Shown: in pieces, positions 49,762-58,805 of the stretch
Layout: each line of letters starts with the position of its first letter
Position numbering within the stretch: the stretch's first letter is position 1
Assembly: GCA_963834875.1 (NCBI GenBank)
Contig: CAWIDG010000029.1
Span: 1-64,000 of the forward strand
Length of the DNA stretch: 64,000 bases
Reading direction: 5' to 3'
Source of the DNA: DATAGF01 sp963834875
Lineage (GTDB): Bacteria; Actinomycetota; Thermoleophilia; Miltoncostaeales; Miltoncostaeaceae
Notes under the pieces: model-generated
Told to the model about the DNA's origin: nothing
Database searches by the model: none
What the model saw: the letters and a program-made list of their open reading frames with translations, nothing else
Translations under genes and position numbers: made by a program

Positions 49762-51651
49762 TCAGTCGAAGGCGGCGTAGCCCCGCGGCGCGAGCGTGCC
49801 GAGGTCGCTCGCGAGGATCCCGGCGTCGGAGACCGTGTAGAGCGCGTCGCCCACCACCAGGGAGCGTCGCACGGAGCCGACGCCGGGGTGCCGGACGCGG
49901 GCGATGGGCGTGATGCCCGTCTCGCGCGCGACGTGCAGGCCCACGGCGCCGGCGAGCGGGGAGCCGTCCGTCTCGTACGACTGCACCGGCAGCGCGAGCA
50001 GCCGCGCCGCCGGCCAGTAGAGCACGGCGTGGTGGTCCGACTCGGCCTCCGACCAGTCGCTGTTCAGCTCACGCTGGGCGATGCGGCGCGGCGACGTCAG
50101 GTCGGAGACGTCGAACAGGGAGACCTGCGTGCCGAGCGTGCGCCCCTCGCCGGTCGCGGCCTGGCCGATCCCGATGAGCGTCGCGTCGTCGACGGGGTGC
50201 AGGTAGGACGAGAACCCCGGGATCTTCAGCTCGCCGCGCACGGCGGGCCGCGCGGGGTCGGAGAGGTCGAGCGCGTAGAGCGGGTCGGTCTGGCGGAAGG
50301 TCACCACGTACCCCCGCGGGCCGAGGAACCGCACCGCGTAGATGCGCTCGCCGCGGCCCAGGCCGCCGACCGCGCCGATCCGCGCGAGCCGTCCCTCGCG
50401 CTCGGCGAGCACCGTGACGACGCTCTCGCTCTCGCGGGCGCCGCCGTCCGGCGCGCTCCACCAGTCGGGCTCCTCGGTGCTCGCCGCGCGCAGGTGCCCC
50501 TCGTGCTCCGACAGCGAGAACTGGTTGAGCAGGTACCCGCGCACCGCGCCGCTCGCGCGATACGTCGTGCGGGCGGGATCCGAGGTGTCGAGCTTGTGGA
50601 TGAGCGTCGCCCCCCGGGGCGGCGTCTCGGCGGCCGCCAGGAGGGGGTCGGCCCACCGCGAGGTGGCGACGTACATCGCCGCGGGCGAGGCGTAGACGAT
50701 GTCGCCGTCGGTGAGGATGGCGTCGGAGTCGAGCAGCGCCAGGGGCCCGGACGCGGCGACCGTCAGCACGGTCACCATCCCGAGGCCGGAGAAGTTGGCC
50801 GGCCGCCTGACCGCGCGGCACCCGACCGCGGCGCGCCGCGCCGTCCGCCGGGCGGCGACGTCCCGCACCGTGAGGCGCGGGAGCCACGCCCCGGCGCCCG
50901 CCCGCAGGGCCCGGCGCCGCCCCAGCTCCAGCGGGGCGGGGGTCGTCGCGACGACGGCCCGGACCGTCCCGTCCGTGCGCCGGGCCGCGACGAGCCGGCC
51001 GTCGACGGTCATGCGCGCGAGGGTCCGCGGGCGCGCGGGGTCGGCGACGTCAACCTGCGCCAGGACCGTGCGCGGCTCGCCCACCGGCCCCGCGACGACC
51101 TGGGCCGGGGCGACGGGCGCGTCGATCGGGACCGGTCCGCCGCCGGAGTCGCCGATCACGAGCAGGCGGTCGCCCACGAGCAGGAGCCCGGCCGGCGACA
51201 CGCCGTCGAGCGTGAGCTCGGCGACGCGCCGCGGCGCGGGGCCGGTCACGTCAACGACGTGCACGCTCCGCCCGGCGATGGCGAAGACCGTGCGGCCGTC
51301 GGTCTTCACGAGGTCGGGCTCGTCAACGCCCGCCTCCTGGACGTTCGTGCCCGAGTAGTCGACACCGGCCCGGGGGGCCGCGACCGCGGCGCGGTCGCCC
51401 TCGGCGCCCGGGGCCGGCATCGCGACCGGCGGCGGGACGACCGCCCCGCGCGCCGTCACGACCCGGGCCCGCGCGCGGACGTGGGCCAGGAACCCGCGGC
51501 AGGAGGCGAAGCGCGCGAGCGGCGGGGCCTTCCCGGCCGCGGCCGCCGCCGGGGACGGCCGGTCCCCGCCGGCCCAGCTCCCGGCACCGGCGACCGCGAG
51601 GAGCGCGACGAGCGCGACGCACACGACCACGGACGCTGCACCTCGACGCAC
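49762..51651 (-). CDS. exported beta-propeller domain protein
   Basis: 629 residues, intact. The signal (SVVVCVALVALLAVAGAGSW) is followed by a conserved segment GTNVQEAGVDEPDLVKTDGR, the signature of the Beta_propel (PF09826-like) family. Blades are visible as ESVVTVLAEREGRLARIGAV and YVVTFRQTDPLYALDLSDPA. DPARPAVRGELKIPGFSSYL is the characteristic motif near residue 480. GTG 51651 is the start. Function of the family is unknown; extracellular binding or a protease-associated role is usual for propellers. It is divergent from the CO dehydrogenase operon. Confidence 0.9.
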   Translation of the reverse strand: MRRGAASVVVCVALVALLAVAGAGSWAGGDRPSPAAAAAGKAPPLARFASCRGFLAHVRARARVVTARGAVVPPPVAMPAPGAEGDRAAVAAPRAGVDYSGTNVQEAGVDEPDLVKTDGRTVFAIAGRSVHVVDVTGPAPRRVAELTLDGVSPAGLLLVGDRLLVIGDSGGGPVPIDAPVAPAQVVAGPVGEPRTVLAQVDVADPARPRTLARMTVDGRLVAARRTDGTVRAVVATTPAPLELGRRRALRAGAGAWLPRLTVRDVAARRTARRAAVGCRAVRRPANFSGLGMVTVLTVAASGPLALLDSDAILTDGDIVYASPAAMYVATSRWADPLLAAAETPPRGATLIHKLDTSDPARTTYRASGAVRGYLLNQFSLSEHEGHLRAASTEEPDWWSAPDGGARESESVVTVLAEREGRLARIGAVGGLGRGERIYAVRFLGPRGYVVTFRQTDPLYALDLSDPARPAVRGELKIPGFSSYLHPVDDATLIGIGQAATGEGRTLGTQVSLFDVSDLTSPRRIAQRELNSDWSEAESDHHAVLYWPAARLLALPVQSYETDGSPLAGAVGLHVARETGITPIARVRHPGVGSVRRSLVVGDALYTVSDAGILASDLGTLAPRGYAAFD

Positions 51652-51878
51652 CGGCTCCCTCCTCGCCGCGGGCCCCGGACGACCCGTCGCACATCATCCG
51701 CCGCCGCCCGCCGGAACGTCACTGGACGCGCGTTCAGTGTCGGAACGCCACCGGGTGGTCTCGCAGGCCCTCCGGCTGGACTTTTCGGCCCCGGTTCTGG
51801 AGGATTTGTGACAAGCCGCACGCACCACGACGCGGGCGGCACGGTCTCGACCTGCGGTCGCAGGAAGAAGGGAAGCCG

Positions 51879-52130
51879 ATGTCCGAATCCGCCCAGTGGG
51901 TGTTGGGGATCAGCCTCGGCGTCGTCGTGGTCCTGGTCGCCGCGGCGCTCGTGATCACGATCGTGCTCCTGGCCATGAGGATCGCGAAGCAGGCGAAGAC
52001 CGCGGAGGAGGCGGTCGAGGTGCTGCGCCAGCAGACCGCCGAGCTCTCGGGCGTCGGGCGGATCAACGACTCCGGCGTGAGGATCCTCCACTCGGCGCGG
52101 GCCCTGCGGAAGGTGGCGGTGGGCAAATGA
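51879..52130 (+). CDS. single-pass membrane protein 1 of CO dehydrogenase operon
   Basis: 83 residues, ATG 51879 with AAGGGAAG upstream. One helix WVLGISLGVVVVLVAAALVI (about 7-30), then basic residues (MRIAKQAK), so the long C-terminal helix (AEEAVEVLRQQTAEL) faces the cytoplasm. It is the first gene of the operon, and the promoter must lie in the 227-base gap before it. Together with the next four genes it forms a set with the same plan (membrane helix, then amphipathic helix) and no recognised family. Confidence 0.75.
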   Translation: MSESAQWVLGISLGVVVVLVAAALVITIVLLAMRIAKQAKTAEEAVEVLRQQTAELSGVGRINDSGVRILHSARALRKVAVGK

Positions 52131-52399
52131 GCGGCAACGAGTACTGGGTCCTCGCCCTCTGCATCGGGCTCGTCGCCGCCCTCATCGTCGCCGCGCTCCT
52201 GGCGATCCTCATCAAGAACGTCCGGAGCATCGACCGCTCGGTCGAGGGCCTCCTCGCGGGGGCCGGGGAGGTCGCCGCCAACACGGCCAACATCCCGCAG
52301 CTCCAGGCGACGGCCCCGGTGCTCGGCGAGATCGTCGACGAGGCCGTGGTGCAGGACGGCTACATGAACGCGCTCACCGACGGGTTCGGCGAGTCATGA
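52127..52399 (+). CDS. single-pass membrane protein 2 of CO dehydrogenase operon
   Basis: 90 residues; its ATG overlaps the previous stop (ATGA). Membrane helix WVLALCIGLVAALIVAALLA (about 7-28), then KNVRSIDRSVEGLLAGAGEV and ANTANIPQLQATAPVLGEIV. The second part is like the helical hairpin of DUF948-type proteins. It shares layout with proteins 3 and 5, suggesting duplication. Acidic end. Confidence 0.75.
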   Translation: MSGNEYWVLALCIGLVAALIVAALLAILIKNVRSIDRSVEGLLAGAGEVAANTANIPQLQATAPVLGEIVDEAVVQDGYMNALTDGFGES

Positions 52400-52674
52400 G
52401 CGACTACGACATCCTGCTCCTGCTGAGCGTGATCCTCGCCGTGGTCGTGGTGGCCGTGCTCGCCGTGGCGCTGATCGAGGTGCGGCGGCGACTGCGGAGG
52501 ATCTCGGCGAACCTCGCGACGCTCGGGTCGGCGCTGGAGGGCGTCGAGGCCGAGCACCTCCGGCCGCTGGAGGGCTCGGTGAAGGCCATCAACGGGCAGT
52601 TCGACGTGATCCTCTCCGCCCTTCCCGGCATCGGGCGCAAGGCCGCGGTCGTCGCCGAGAGGCGGCCGCGATGA
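52396..52674 (+). CDS. single-pass membrane protein 3 of CO dehydrogenase operon
   Basis: 92 residues, ATGA overlap with the previous gene. Membrane helix ILLLLSVILAVVVVAVLAVA (about 6-26), then EVRRRLRRISANLATLGSAL and a turn (VEAEHLRPLEGSVKAINGQF) into DVILSALPGIGRKAAVV. The strongly basic stretch after the helix fixes the C-terminal part in the cytoplasm. No known family. Confidence 0.75.
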   Translation: MSDYDILLLLSVILAVVVVAVLAVALIEVRRRLRRISANLATLGSALEGVEAEHLRPLEGSVKAINGQFDVILSALPGIGRKAAVVAERRPR

Positions 52675-52925
52675 TCTGGGCGATCGGCATCGTGCTGCTC
52701 GTCGTCGTGCTGCCGGTCGTGGTCTACCTGCTGCACGGCGTGTGGACCGCGGCGCGGAGCATCGTCCCGAGCGTGGAGAAGATCGACGGGGCCACGGCCG
52801 CGGCGTCAACCGATCTCGACGCCACCGCCCTGCTCCTGACCACGCAGGACCAGGTCTCCCAGACGATCGCCGGGGTCGCCGACTACGGCGGCTCGCTCGA
52901 CGTGATCATCGACGACGCGACGTAG
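52671..52925 (+). CDS. single-pass membrane protein 4 of CO dehydrogenase operon
   Basis: 84 residues, ATGA overlap. Helix MIWAIGIVLLVVVLPVVVYL at the very N-terminus, then HGVWTAARSIVPSVEKIDGA and a threonine/alanine-rich segment with DVIIDDAT at the end. Acidic tail, unlike protein 3. The same general plan as its neighbours; function unknown. Confidence 0.75.
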   Translation: MIWAIGIVLLVVVLPVVVYLLHGVWTAARSIVPSVEKIDGATAAASTDLDATALLLTTQDQVSQTIAGVADYGGSLDVIIDDAT

Positions 52926-52934
52926 GGAGGGATC

Positions 52935-53553
52935 GTGTCCGGAGCCGCCATCCTCGTCGTCGTCGCGGTGCTGCTCATCATCGTGGCGCTGGTCGTGTAC
53001 CTCCTCGCCACGATCCTCGAGCTGCGCAAGATCACGGCCGGCCTCGACGAGGTCATCGGGAACGTGGGGGAGATCCTGCAGAAGACCGAGCCGGTCAACG
53101 CCGTCGTGAACGACATCAACACGAACCTCGACGCCGGCGTGAGCGCGCTGGAGGGCCTGCTGGTGAAGAAGGCCGGCATGACCGACGCCGTCGGCCTGGT
53201 CGAGGGCCTCTACCCCGGGGCCGCCGCCGCCGGGCTGCGGGACTTCCCCGAGAGCGCCTCGGTCACGCCGCCGCGCATCGGCGAGGTCTACACCAAGGGC
53301 ACGCTCACGCTCGCGCGGCTCGGCCGCGAGGCCCCGATCGCCACCGCCAACCCGGCGGGGCCGGTGCTCCGCAACGTGGAGGGGGCGAGCCTGTCGGCGA
53401 AGGTGCTCTACTCCGACGTCCGCCACACGAGCCCGGAGGCGCTGCCGCGATCGCCGGTCATCGGCACCGACGCGCCCGTCCAGTACGAAGCAGCGCGACG
53501 ACGTCGGCGCCCCGCGCAAGCGGCTTCCCTCCCGCGACCCGAAGGGGGCCTGA
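52935..53553 (+). CDS. membrane protein 5 of CO dehydrogenase operon, one frameshift
   Basis: About 205 residues from GTG 52935 (GGGAGGG upstream). Membrane helix AAILVVVAVLLIIVALVVYL (about 4-26), then LRKITAGLDEVIGNVGEILQ and VNDINTNLDAGVSALEGLLV, helices like those of proteins 2 and 3. An added C-terminal domain (about 95-205) includes GEVYTKGTLTLARLGREAPI. An extra base near 53489 shifts the end, which then reads RDDVGAPRKRLPSRDPKGA to TGA 53551. The coxM GTG follows after one base. It is the largest of the set and could be the link to the enzyme. Confidence 0.7.
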
Positions 53554-53554
53554 G

Positions 53555-54448
53555 GTGCAGACCCCGGCGCCGTTCGAGTACGAGCGGGCGACCAGCGTCG
53601 AGGGCGCCATCGCGTCCCTCGAGCGGCTGGGCCCGGACGCGCGGATCATCGCCGGCGGTCACAGCCTGCTGCCGATGATGAAGCTGCGGCTGGCCAACCC
53701 CCAGCACCTCATCGACATCAACGACCTCGCCGAGCTCGCCTACATCCGCGAGGAGGGCGGCGAGATCCGGATCGGGGCCCTGACCCGGCACGTCGAGCTG
53801 CTGAAGTCGGAGCTCCTCGCCGAGCGCTTCCCGCTCTTCCGCGACGCCGAGAACGTGATCGCCGACCCGGTCGTGCGCAACCGCGGCACGATCGGCGGCT
53901 CGCTGTGCCAGGCGGACGCGGCGGAGGACCTCTCGGCCGTCTGCTCGGCGGCCAAGGCGGATGTCGTGATCCGCGGCGCGGCGGGGGAGCGGGTCGTGAG
54001 CATGGAGGAGTTCCACGTCGGGCCGTACACCACCGCCGTGGGCGCGGGGGAGATGCTCACGGAGGTTCGCCTCGCGCTCCGCCCCGGGGCCGGCAGCGCT
54101 CACGAGAAGGTCGAGCGGCGCGCCGGCGACTGGGCCATCGCGGCCGCATCGGCCGCGGTCTGGATGGCCGCCGGCCGGATCGCCGACGCCGGCGTCGCGC
54201 TCAGCGCGGTCGGCCTCACGACCGTCCACCTCGCCCGGGCCGAGCAGCTGCTGCGCGGCCAGGAGCCGACGGAGGAGCTGTTCACCGAGGCGGGCGCGAT
54301 CGCGTCGGCGGACTGCTCCCCGATGGCCGACGGCCGCGGGCCGGTGGACTACAAGCGCCACCTCGCCGGCGTGCTCACCCAACGGGCGCTGCGCCGGGCG
54401 ACGGCCCGCGCCCTGGCTCAGGAGGGCCTGACATCGACGTCTCGATGA
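53555..54448 (+). CDS. coxM: aerobic CO dehydrogenase medium (FAD) subunit
   Basis: 297 residues. RIIAGGHSLLPMMKLRLANP is the first FAD pyrophosphate motif (AGGHS), and NRGTIGGSLCQADAAEDL is the second (TIGGS). The C-terminal domain (RRAGDWAIAAASAAVWMAAG) is the CO_deh_flav_C fold. It passes electrons from the iron-sulfur subunit to the respiratory chain through FAD. GTG 53555 follows GGGGGCCTGAG. Order M-S-L is that of form I cox operons. Confidence 0.95.
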   Translation: MQTPAPFEYERATSVEGAIASLERLGPDARIIAGGHSLLPMMKLRLANPQHLIDINDLAELAYIREEGGEIRIGALTRHVELLKSELLAERFPLFRDAENVIADPVVRNRGTIGGSLCQADAAEDLSAVCSAAKADVVIRGAAGERVVSMEEFHVGPYTTAVGAGEMLTEVRLALRPGAGSAHEKVERRAGDWAIAAASAAVWMAAGRIADAGVALSAVGLTTVHLARAEQLLRGQEPTEELFTEAGAIASADCSPMADGRGPVDYKRHLAGVLTQRALRRATARALAQEGLTSTSR

Positions 54449-54912
54449 TCGTCAACGGCGAGCGCGTCTCTCGCGACGTCGAGCCGCGACTGCTGCTCGT
54501 GCACTTCCTCCGCGAGACGCTGGGCCTCACGGGAACCCACTGGGGCTGCGACACCTCGAACTGCGGCGCCTGCGTCGTGCGGATCGACGGCCAGCCGGTC
54601 AAGTCGTGCACCACCCTGGCGGCGATGTGCGACGGGCACGAGGTCCGGACCGTCGAGTCGCTCGAGGTCAACGGCAGCCTGGACCCGATCCAGATGGGCT
54701 TCCACGAGCGCCACGCCCTGCAGTGCGGCTTCTGCACGCCGGGGATGCTGATGACCGCTCGCGCCCTGCTGGACGAGAACCCGGATCCGACCGACCAGGA
54801 GATCCGGACCGCGATCTCCGGCGCCATCTGCCGCTGCACCGGGTATCAGAACATCGTCAGCGCCATCCGCTGGGCCGCCGACCACGAGGCCGCGGCGAGA
54901 AGGGGGGCATGA
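54445..54912 (+). CDS. coxS: aerobic CO dehydrogenase small (2Fe-2S) subunit
   Basis: 155 residues. The N-terminal plant-type cluster is GTHWGCDTSNCGACVV with a fourth cysteine in KSCTTLA; the C-terminal cluster is LQCGFCTPGMLM and AICRCTGYQNIV. All eight ligands are present. ATG 54445 overlaps the coxM stop. It conducts electrons from the Mo-Cu centre of CoxL to the FAD of CoxM. Confidence 0.97.
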   Translation: MIVNGERVSRDVEPRLLLVHFLRETLGLTGTHWGCDTSNCGACVVRIDGQPVKSCTTLAAMCDGHEVRTVESLEVNGSLDPIQMGFHERHALQCGFCTPGMLMTARALLDENPDPTDQEIRTAISGAICRCTGYQNIVSAIRWAADHEAAARRGA

Positions 54913-57299
54913 GCGTGGCCACTGTCGACAACCTTCCCAGCCCGTCGGCCGAGCGTCCGATCGGCTTCGGCCGCCTGAAGCGCAAGGAGGACGCGCGCTT
55001 CATCCGCGGGCAGGGGACCTACCTCGACGACATCCGCCTGCCGGGGATGGTGCACGGCGCCATGCTGCGCAGCCCGTACGCGCACGCGCGCATCGTCTCG
55101 ATCGACACGTCGAGGGCGCTGGCCCACCCCAACGTGGCCGCGGTCGTCACCGCGAAGGACCTCGAGACGCTGGGCCTGGCGTGGATGCCGACGATCTCCT
55201 ACGACACGCAGGCGGTGCTGGCGGGCGACAAGGTGCGCTTCCAGGGGCAGGAGGTCGCGTTCGTGATCGCGACCGACGAGTACTCGGCCAACGACGCGCT
55301 GGCGCTGATCGACGTCGAGTACGAGCCGCTTCCGACGGTGGTCGACGCCCGCACCGCGCTCGACGCCGACGCCCCCCTGATCCGCGACGACAAGGCCGGG
55401 CAGCGCGACAACCTCGCGAGCCCCACCTGGGAGGCCGGCGACGAGGAGGCGACCGCCCGCGCCTTCGCCGAGGCCGACACGGTCGTGACGCGCGACATGA
55501 TCTACCCCCGCTGCCACCCGGCGCCGCTCGAGACCTGCGGCATCATCGCCGACTTCAACCCGGAGACCGGCCAGCTCGACATCTACAACGGCAACCAGGC
55601 GCCCCATGCCCACCGGACGGTGTACGCGCACGTCGCGGGCCTCGCCGAGCACATGATCCGGATCCGCTGCCAGGACATCGGCGGGGGGTTCGGGAACAAG
55701 GTGCCGGTCTACCCGGGCTACGTGTGCGCGATCGCCGGGTCGATCGTCGCCGGCGTGCCGGTCAAGTGGGTGGAGAACCGCTCCGAGAACCTGATGTCCA
55801 CCGGCTTCGCCCGGGACTACATCATGCGCAGCGAGATGTGCGCCAAGGACGGCAGGATCACCGGCCTGCGCGTGGACGTCATCGCCGACCACGGCGCCTT
55901 CGACAGCACCGCGCAGCCGACCAAGTTCCCGGCCGGGTTCTTCCACATCGTCTGCGGCTCCTACGACCTGCAGGCCTCGCACGTCAAGGTCAAGGCCGTG
56001 TACACGAACAAGGCGCCCGGAGGGGTCGCCTACCGGTGCTCGTTCCGCATCACCGAGGCCGTCTACCTCGTCGAGCGGATGGTCAACGCGCTCGCGCTCG
56101 AGATGGAGGTCAACCCGATCGAGCTCAGGATGCGCAGCTTCATCGCGCCCGAGCAGTTCCCCTACGAGACCACCACCGGCTGGACCTACGACTCCGGCAA
56201 CTACGCCGAGACGATGCGCGTCGCGATGGACATGGCCGGGTACGAGGCCCTGCGGGAGGAGCAGGCGGAGAAGCGCGCCCGCGGCGAGCTGATGGGCATC
56301 GGCGTGTCCTTCTTCACCGAGGGCGTCGGAGCCGGGCCGCGCAAGCACATGGACATCCTCGGGCTCGCCATGAACGACGGCGCCGACCTCCGCGTGCACC
56401 CCTCGGGCAAGGCGGTCGTCAGCATCAGCGCCCAGACGCAGGGGCAGGGCCACGAGACCACGTTCGCCCAGATCGTCGCCGAGGAGCTGGGCATCCCGCC
56501 GGAGGACGTCGAGGTCCGGCACGGCGACACCGACAAGTCGCCCTACGGGCTGGGCACCTACGGCAGCCGCTCGACGCCCGTCTCCGGCGGCGCCGTGGCG
56601 GTGGTCTCGCGCAAGGTCCGCGACAAGGCGCGCCTGATCGCGGCCACGATGCTGGAGGCCCGGCCCGAGGACCTCGCCTGGGAGAAGGGCCGCTGGTACG
56701 TCAAGGGCGACCCCGAGAAGGGCGCGATGATCGAGGACATCGCCGTGCGGGCGTACAGCGGCGAGCCGATGCCGGAGGGGCTGGAGGGCGGCCTCGACGC
56801 GCAGGTGATCTACGACCCGCCCAACCTCACCTACCCCTACGGTGCCTACATCGCCGTCGTCGACATCGACCCCGACACCGCCCAGGTCACGATCCGCCGC
56901 TTCATCGCGGTCGACGACTGCGGCGTGAAGATCAACCCGATGGTCGTCGAGGGCCAGATCCACGGCGGGCTCGCCGAGGGCATCGGCATCGCGCTGATGG
57001 AGGTGATCAGCTTCGACGCCGAGGGCAACTGCCTCAACTCGTCGTTCATGGACTACCTCATCCCGACGGCGCTCGAGTGCCCCGAGTTCGAGGTCGGCGA
57101 GACCGTCACGCCCTGCCCCCACCACCCGCTGGGGGCCAAGGGGGTCGGCGAGTCGCCGAACGTCGGCTCGCCGCCGGCGATCGTCAACGCGGTGATCGAC
57201 GCCCTGCACGAGACGCACGGCGTCAACCACATCGACATGCCCTGCACCCCGGCGCGCGTCTGGGCGGCGATGCAGGGACGGCCCGAGCCTCCGCAATGA
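54909..57299 (+). CDS. coxL: aerobic CO dehydrogenase large (Mo-Cu) subunit, form I
   Basis: 796 residues. GGVAYRCSFRITEAVYL (about 370-387) contains AYRCSFR, the loop that carries the copper-binding cysteine and defines true form I CO dehydrogenase. QGQGHETTFAQIVAEELGIP binds the pyranopterin; GAKGVGESPNVGSPPAIVNA near the C-terminus carries the catalytic glutamate. DIGGGFGNKVPVYP is another cofactor segment. It oxidises CO with water to CO2, giving two electrons. ATG 54909 overlaps the coxS stop. Intact and of normal length. Confidence 0.98.
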   Translation: MSVATVDNLPSPSAERPIGFGRLKRKEDARFIRGQGTYLDDIRLPGMVHGAMLRSPYAHARIVSIDTSRALAHPNVAAVVTAKDLETLGLAWMPTISYDTQAVLAGDKVRFQGQEVAFVIATDEYSANDALALIDVEYEPLPTVVDARTALDADAPLIRDDKAGQRDNLASPTWEAGDEEATARAFAEADTVVTRDMIYPRCHPAPLETCGIIADFNPETGQLDIYNGNQAPHAHRTVYAHVAGLAEHMIRIRCQDIGGGFGNKVPVYPGYVCAIAGSIVAGVPVKWVENRSENLMSTGFARDYIMRSEMCAKDGRITGLRVDVIADHGAFDSTAQPTKFPAGFFHIVCGSYDLQASHVKVKAVYTNKAPGGVAYRCSFRITEAVYLVERMVNALALEMEVNPIELRMRSFIAPEQFPYETTTGWTYDSGNYAETMRVAMDMAGYEALREEQAEKRARGELMGIGVSFFTEGVGAGPRKHMDILGLAMNDGADLRVHPSGKAVVSISAQTQGQGHETTFAQIVAEELGIPPEDVEVRHGDTDKSPYGLGTYGSRSTPVSGGAVAVVSRKVRDKARLIAATMLEARPEDLAWEKGRWYVKGDPEKGAMIEDIAVRAYSGEPMPEGLEGGLDAQVIYDPPNLTYPYGAYIAVVDIDPDTAQVTIRRFIAVDDCGVKINPMVVEGQIHGGLAEGIGIALMEVISFDAEGNCLNSSFMDYLIPTALECPEFEVGETVTPCPHHPLGAKGVGESPNVGSPPAIVNAVIDALHETHGVNHIDMPCTPARVWAAMQGRPEPPQ

Positions 57300-58230
57300 T
57301 GACCGCCGCGATGTCCCGGCGCGCGCAGGAGCTCGCCGCCCGGGGCGAGGCGTTCGTGACCGCGACCGTCGTGCGCGCGCAGCGGCCGACGAGCGTCGAG
57401 GCCGGCGACGTCGCGCTGGTGCTCGGCGACGGCTCGATCGAGGGCTTCATCGGCGGCGCCTGCTCCGAGCACAGCGTGCGCGCGCACGCGCTGGAGGCGA
57501 TGCGGACCGGCGAGGCCGTGCTGCTGCGCATCCTGCCCTTCGCCGACGGAGGGGGCGGCGACGAGGTCGAGGAGCGGCGCCGTGACGGTCCAGAACCCGT
57601 GCCTGTCGGGCGGCGCGATCGAGGTCTTCCTCGAGCCCGTCGTCCCCGCGCCGCGGGTGCTGGTGGTGGGCGAGACCCCGATCGCGGGGGCGATCGCGCG
57701 GGTCGGCCAGGAGCTCGGCCTCGACGTCGTCCAGGTGGAGGGGGACGGCGTCGCGCCGCGGCCGGACGACCTCGCGCTGGTCGTCGCGGCGCACGGGCGC
57801 GACGAGGTCGGCGCGCTTCGCAGGGGCCTGGAGTCCGGCCTGCCGTACGTCGGCCTCGTCGCGAGCCGGGCGCGCGGCGACGGCGTGATCGGCGAGCTGC
57901 GCGGTGAGGGTGTCTCCGAGGAGCTGCTGGGGCGCATCGACGTGCCCGCCGGCATCGACATCGGCGCGCGCACGCCGGGCGAGATCGCGCTCTCGATCCT
58001 GGCCGGGATCGTCGCCGTCCGCCGCGAGGGCGGCCGCGCCCCCGCGCCGGACGTCGCCGCCCGCCCCGGCGCAGGCCGAGACCGCCGTCGACCCGATCTG
58101 CGGCATGACCGTCGCCGCGGTGGCGGGCACGCCGTCGGTCCGGCACGGCGGCGAGACGGTCTACTTCTGCTGCGAGGGCTGCAAGGCCGCGTTCATGGCG
58201 CGGCACGAGCATGCCGTCGGCTCGGACTGA
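57296..58230 (+). CDS. XdhC/CoxI family maturation protein with C-terminal YHS domain, two frameshifts
   Basis: About 310 residues. The N-terminal XdhC domain: FVTATVVRAQRPTSVEAGDV, GFIGGACSEHSVRAHALEAM and VQNPCLSGGAIEVFLEPVVP. The middle Rossmann part: RVLVVGETPIAGAIARVGQE and YVGLVASRARGDGVIGEL. The last 45 residues are a YHS metal-binding unit: DPICGMTVAAVAG, then VYFCCEGCKAAFMA. Extra bases near 57580 and 58055 interrupt it. XdhC proteins bind molybdenum cofactor and help sulfurate or insert it. The fused YHS could bring copper or another metal to CoxL, a speculation worth testing. ATG 57296 overlaps the coxL stop. Confidence 0.85.
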
Positions 58231-58805
58231 CCCCTTCGTGGCCGGGCTCGTGCTCGGCGCGGGGGGGTCCAGGCGCCTGGGGCGCCCGAAGCAGCTGCTC
58301 CCCTACGGCGGCGGCACGCTGCTCGGCCACGCCGTCGGCGTCGCCCGCGCGTGCCCGTTCGACCAGCTCGTGGTGGCGCTCGGGAGGCGCCGCCGAGGAG
58401 GTGCGCGCGACCGTCGACCTGGAGGGCGCCGAGGTCGTCGTCAACGACGACTACGGCGCGGGCTGCTCCTCGTCCATCGCCGCGGCGCTCGGGGCGCTCG
58501 ATCCGCGCTGCGACGTCCTGGTGCTGATGCTCGGCGACCAGCCCGGCGTGACCGCGGCGACGGTCGAGGCGCTGCTGGCCGGCCGCCGCGGCGCGCCGCT
58601 GGCCGTCTGCCGCTACGACGACGGGCTCGGGCATCCCATCGCGTTCGCGCGCAGCGCCTTCGCCGACCTCGCCGGCCTCCACGGCGACAAGGGCGTCTGG
58701 CGGCTGCTCGAGCGCGATGCCCACGACGTGGCGGAGGTGCCGATCGCCGGCCGCGTCCCCCTCGACGTCGACACCCAGGAGGACTACGAGGCGGTCCTCG
58801 CGTGA
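58211..58805 (+). CDS. MobA-like nucleotidyltransferase, one frameshift
   Basis: About 197 residues. VAGLVLGAGGSRRLGRPKQL is the nucleotide-binding loop of the MobA/MocA family; DVLVLMLGDQPGVTAATVEA has the metal-binding aspartate; LGHPIAFARSAF and LDVDTQEDYEAVL are the conserved end. An extra base near 58384 shifts it. In CO dehydrogenase operons this group (MocA-like) attaches CMP to the molybdopterin, as the enzyme needs the cytosine dinucleotide form. It overlaps the XdhC-YHS gene by 20 bases. Confidence 0.9.

Noticed and set aside
53555..57299. Form II (xanthine dehydrogenase-like) assignment of the molybdenum enzyme
   Set aside because: The large subunit has AYRCSFR, the form I copper loop, and the gene order is M-S-L with MoxR and vWA genes following.
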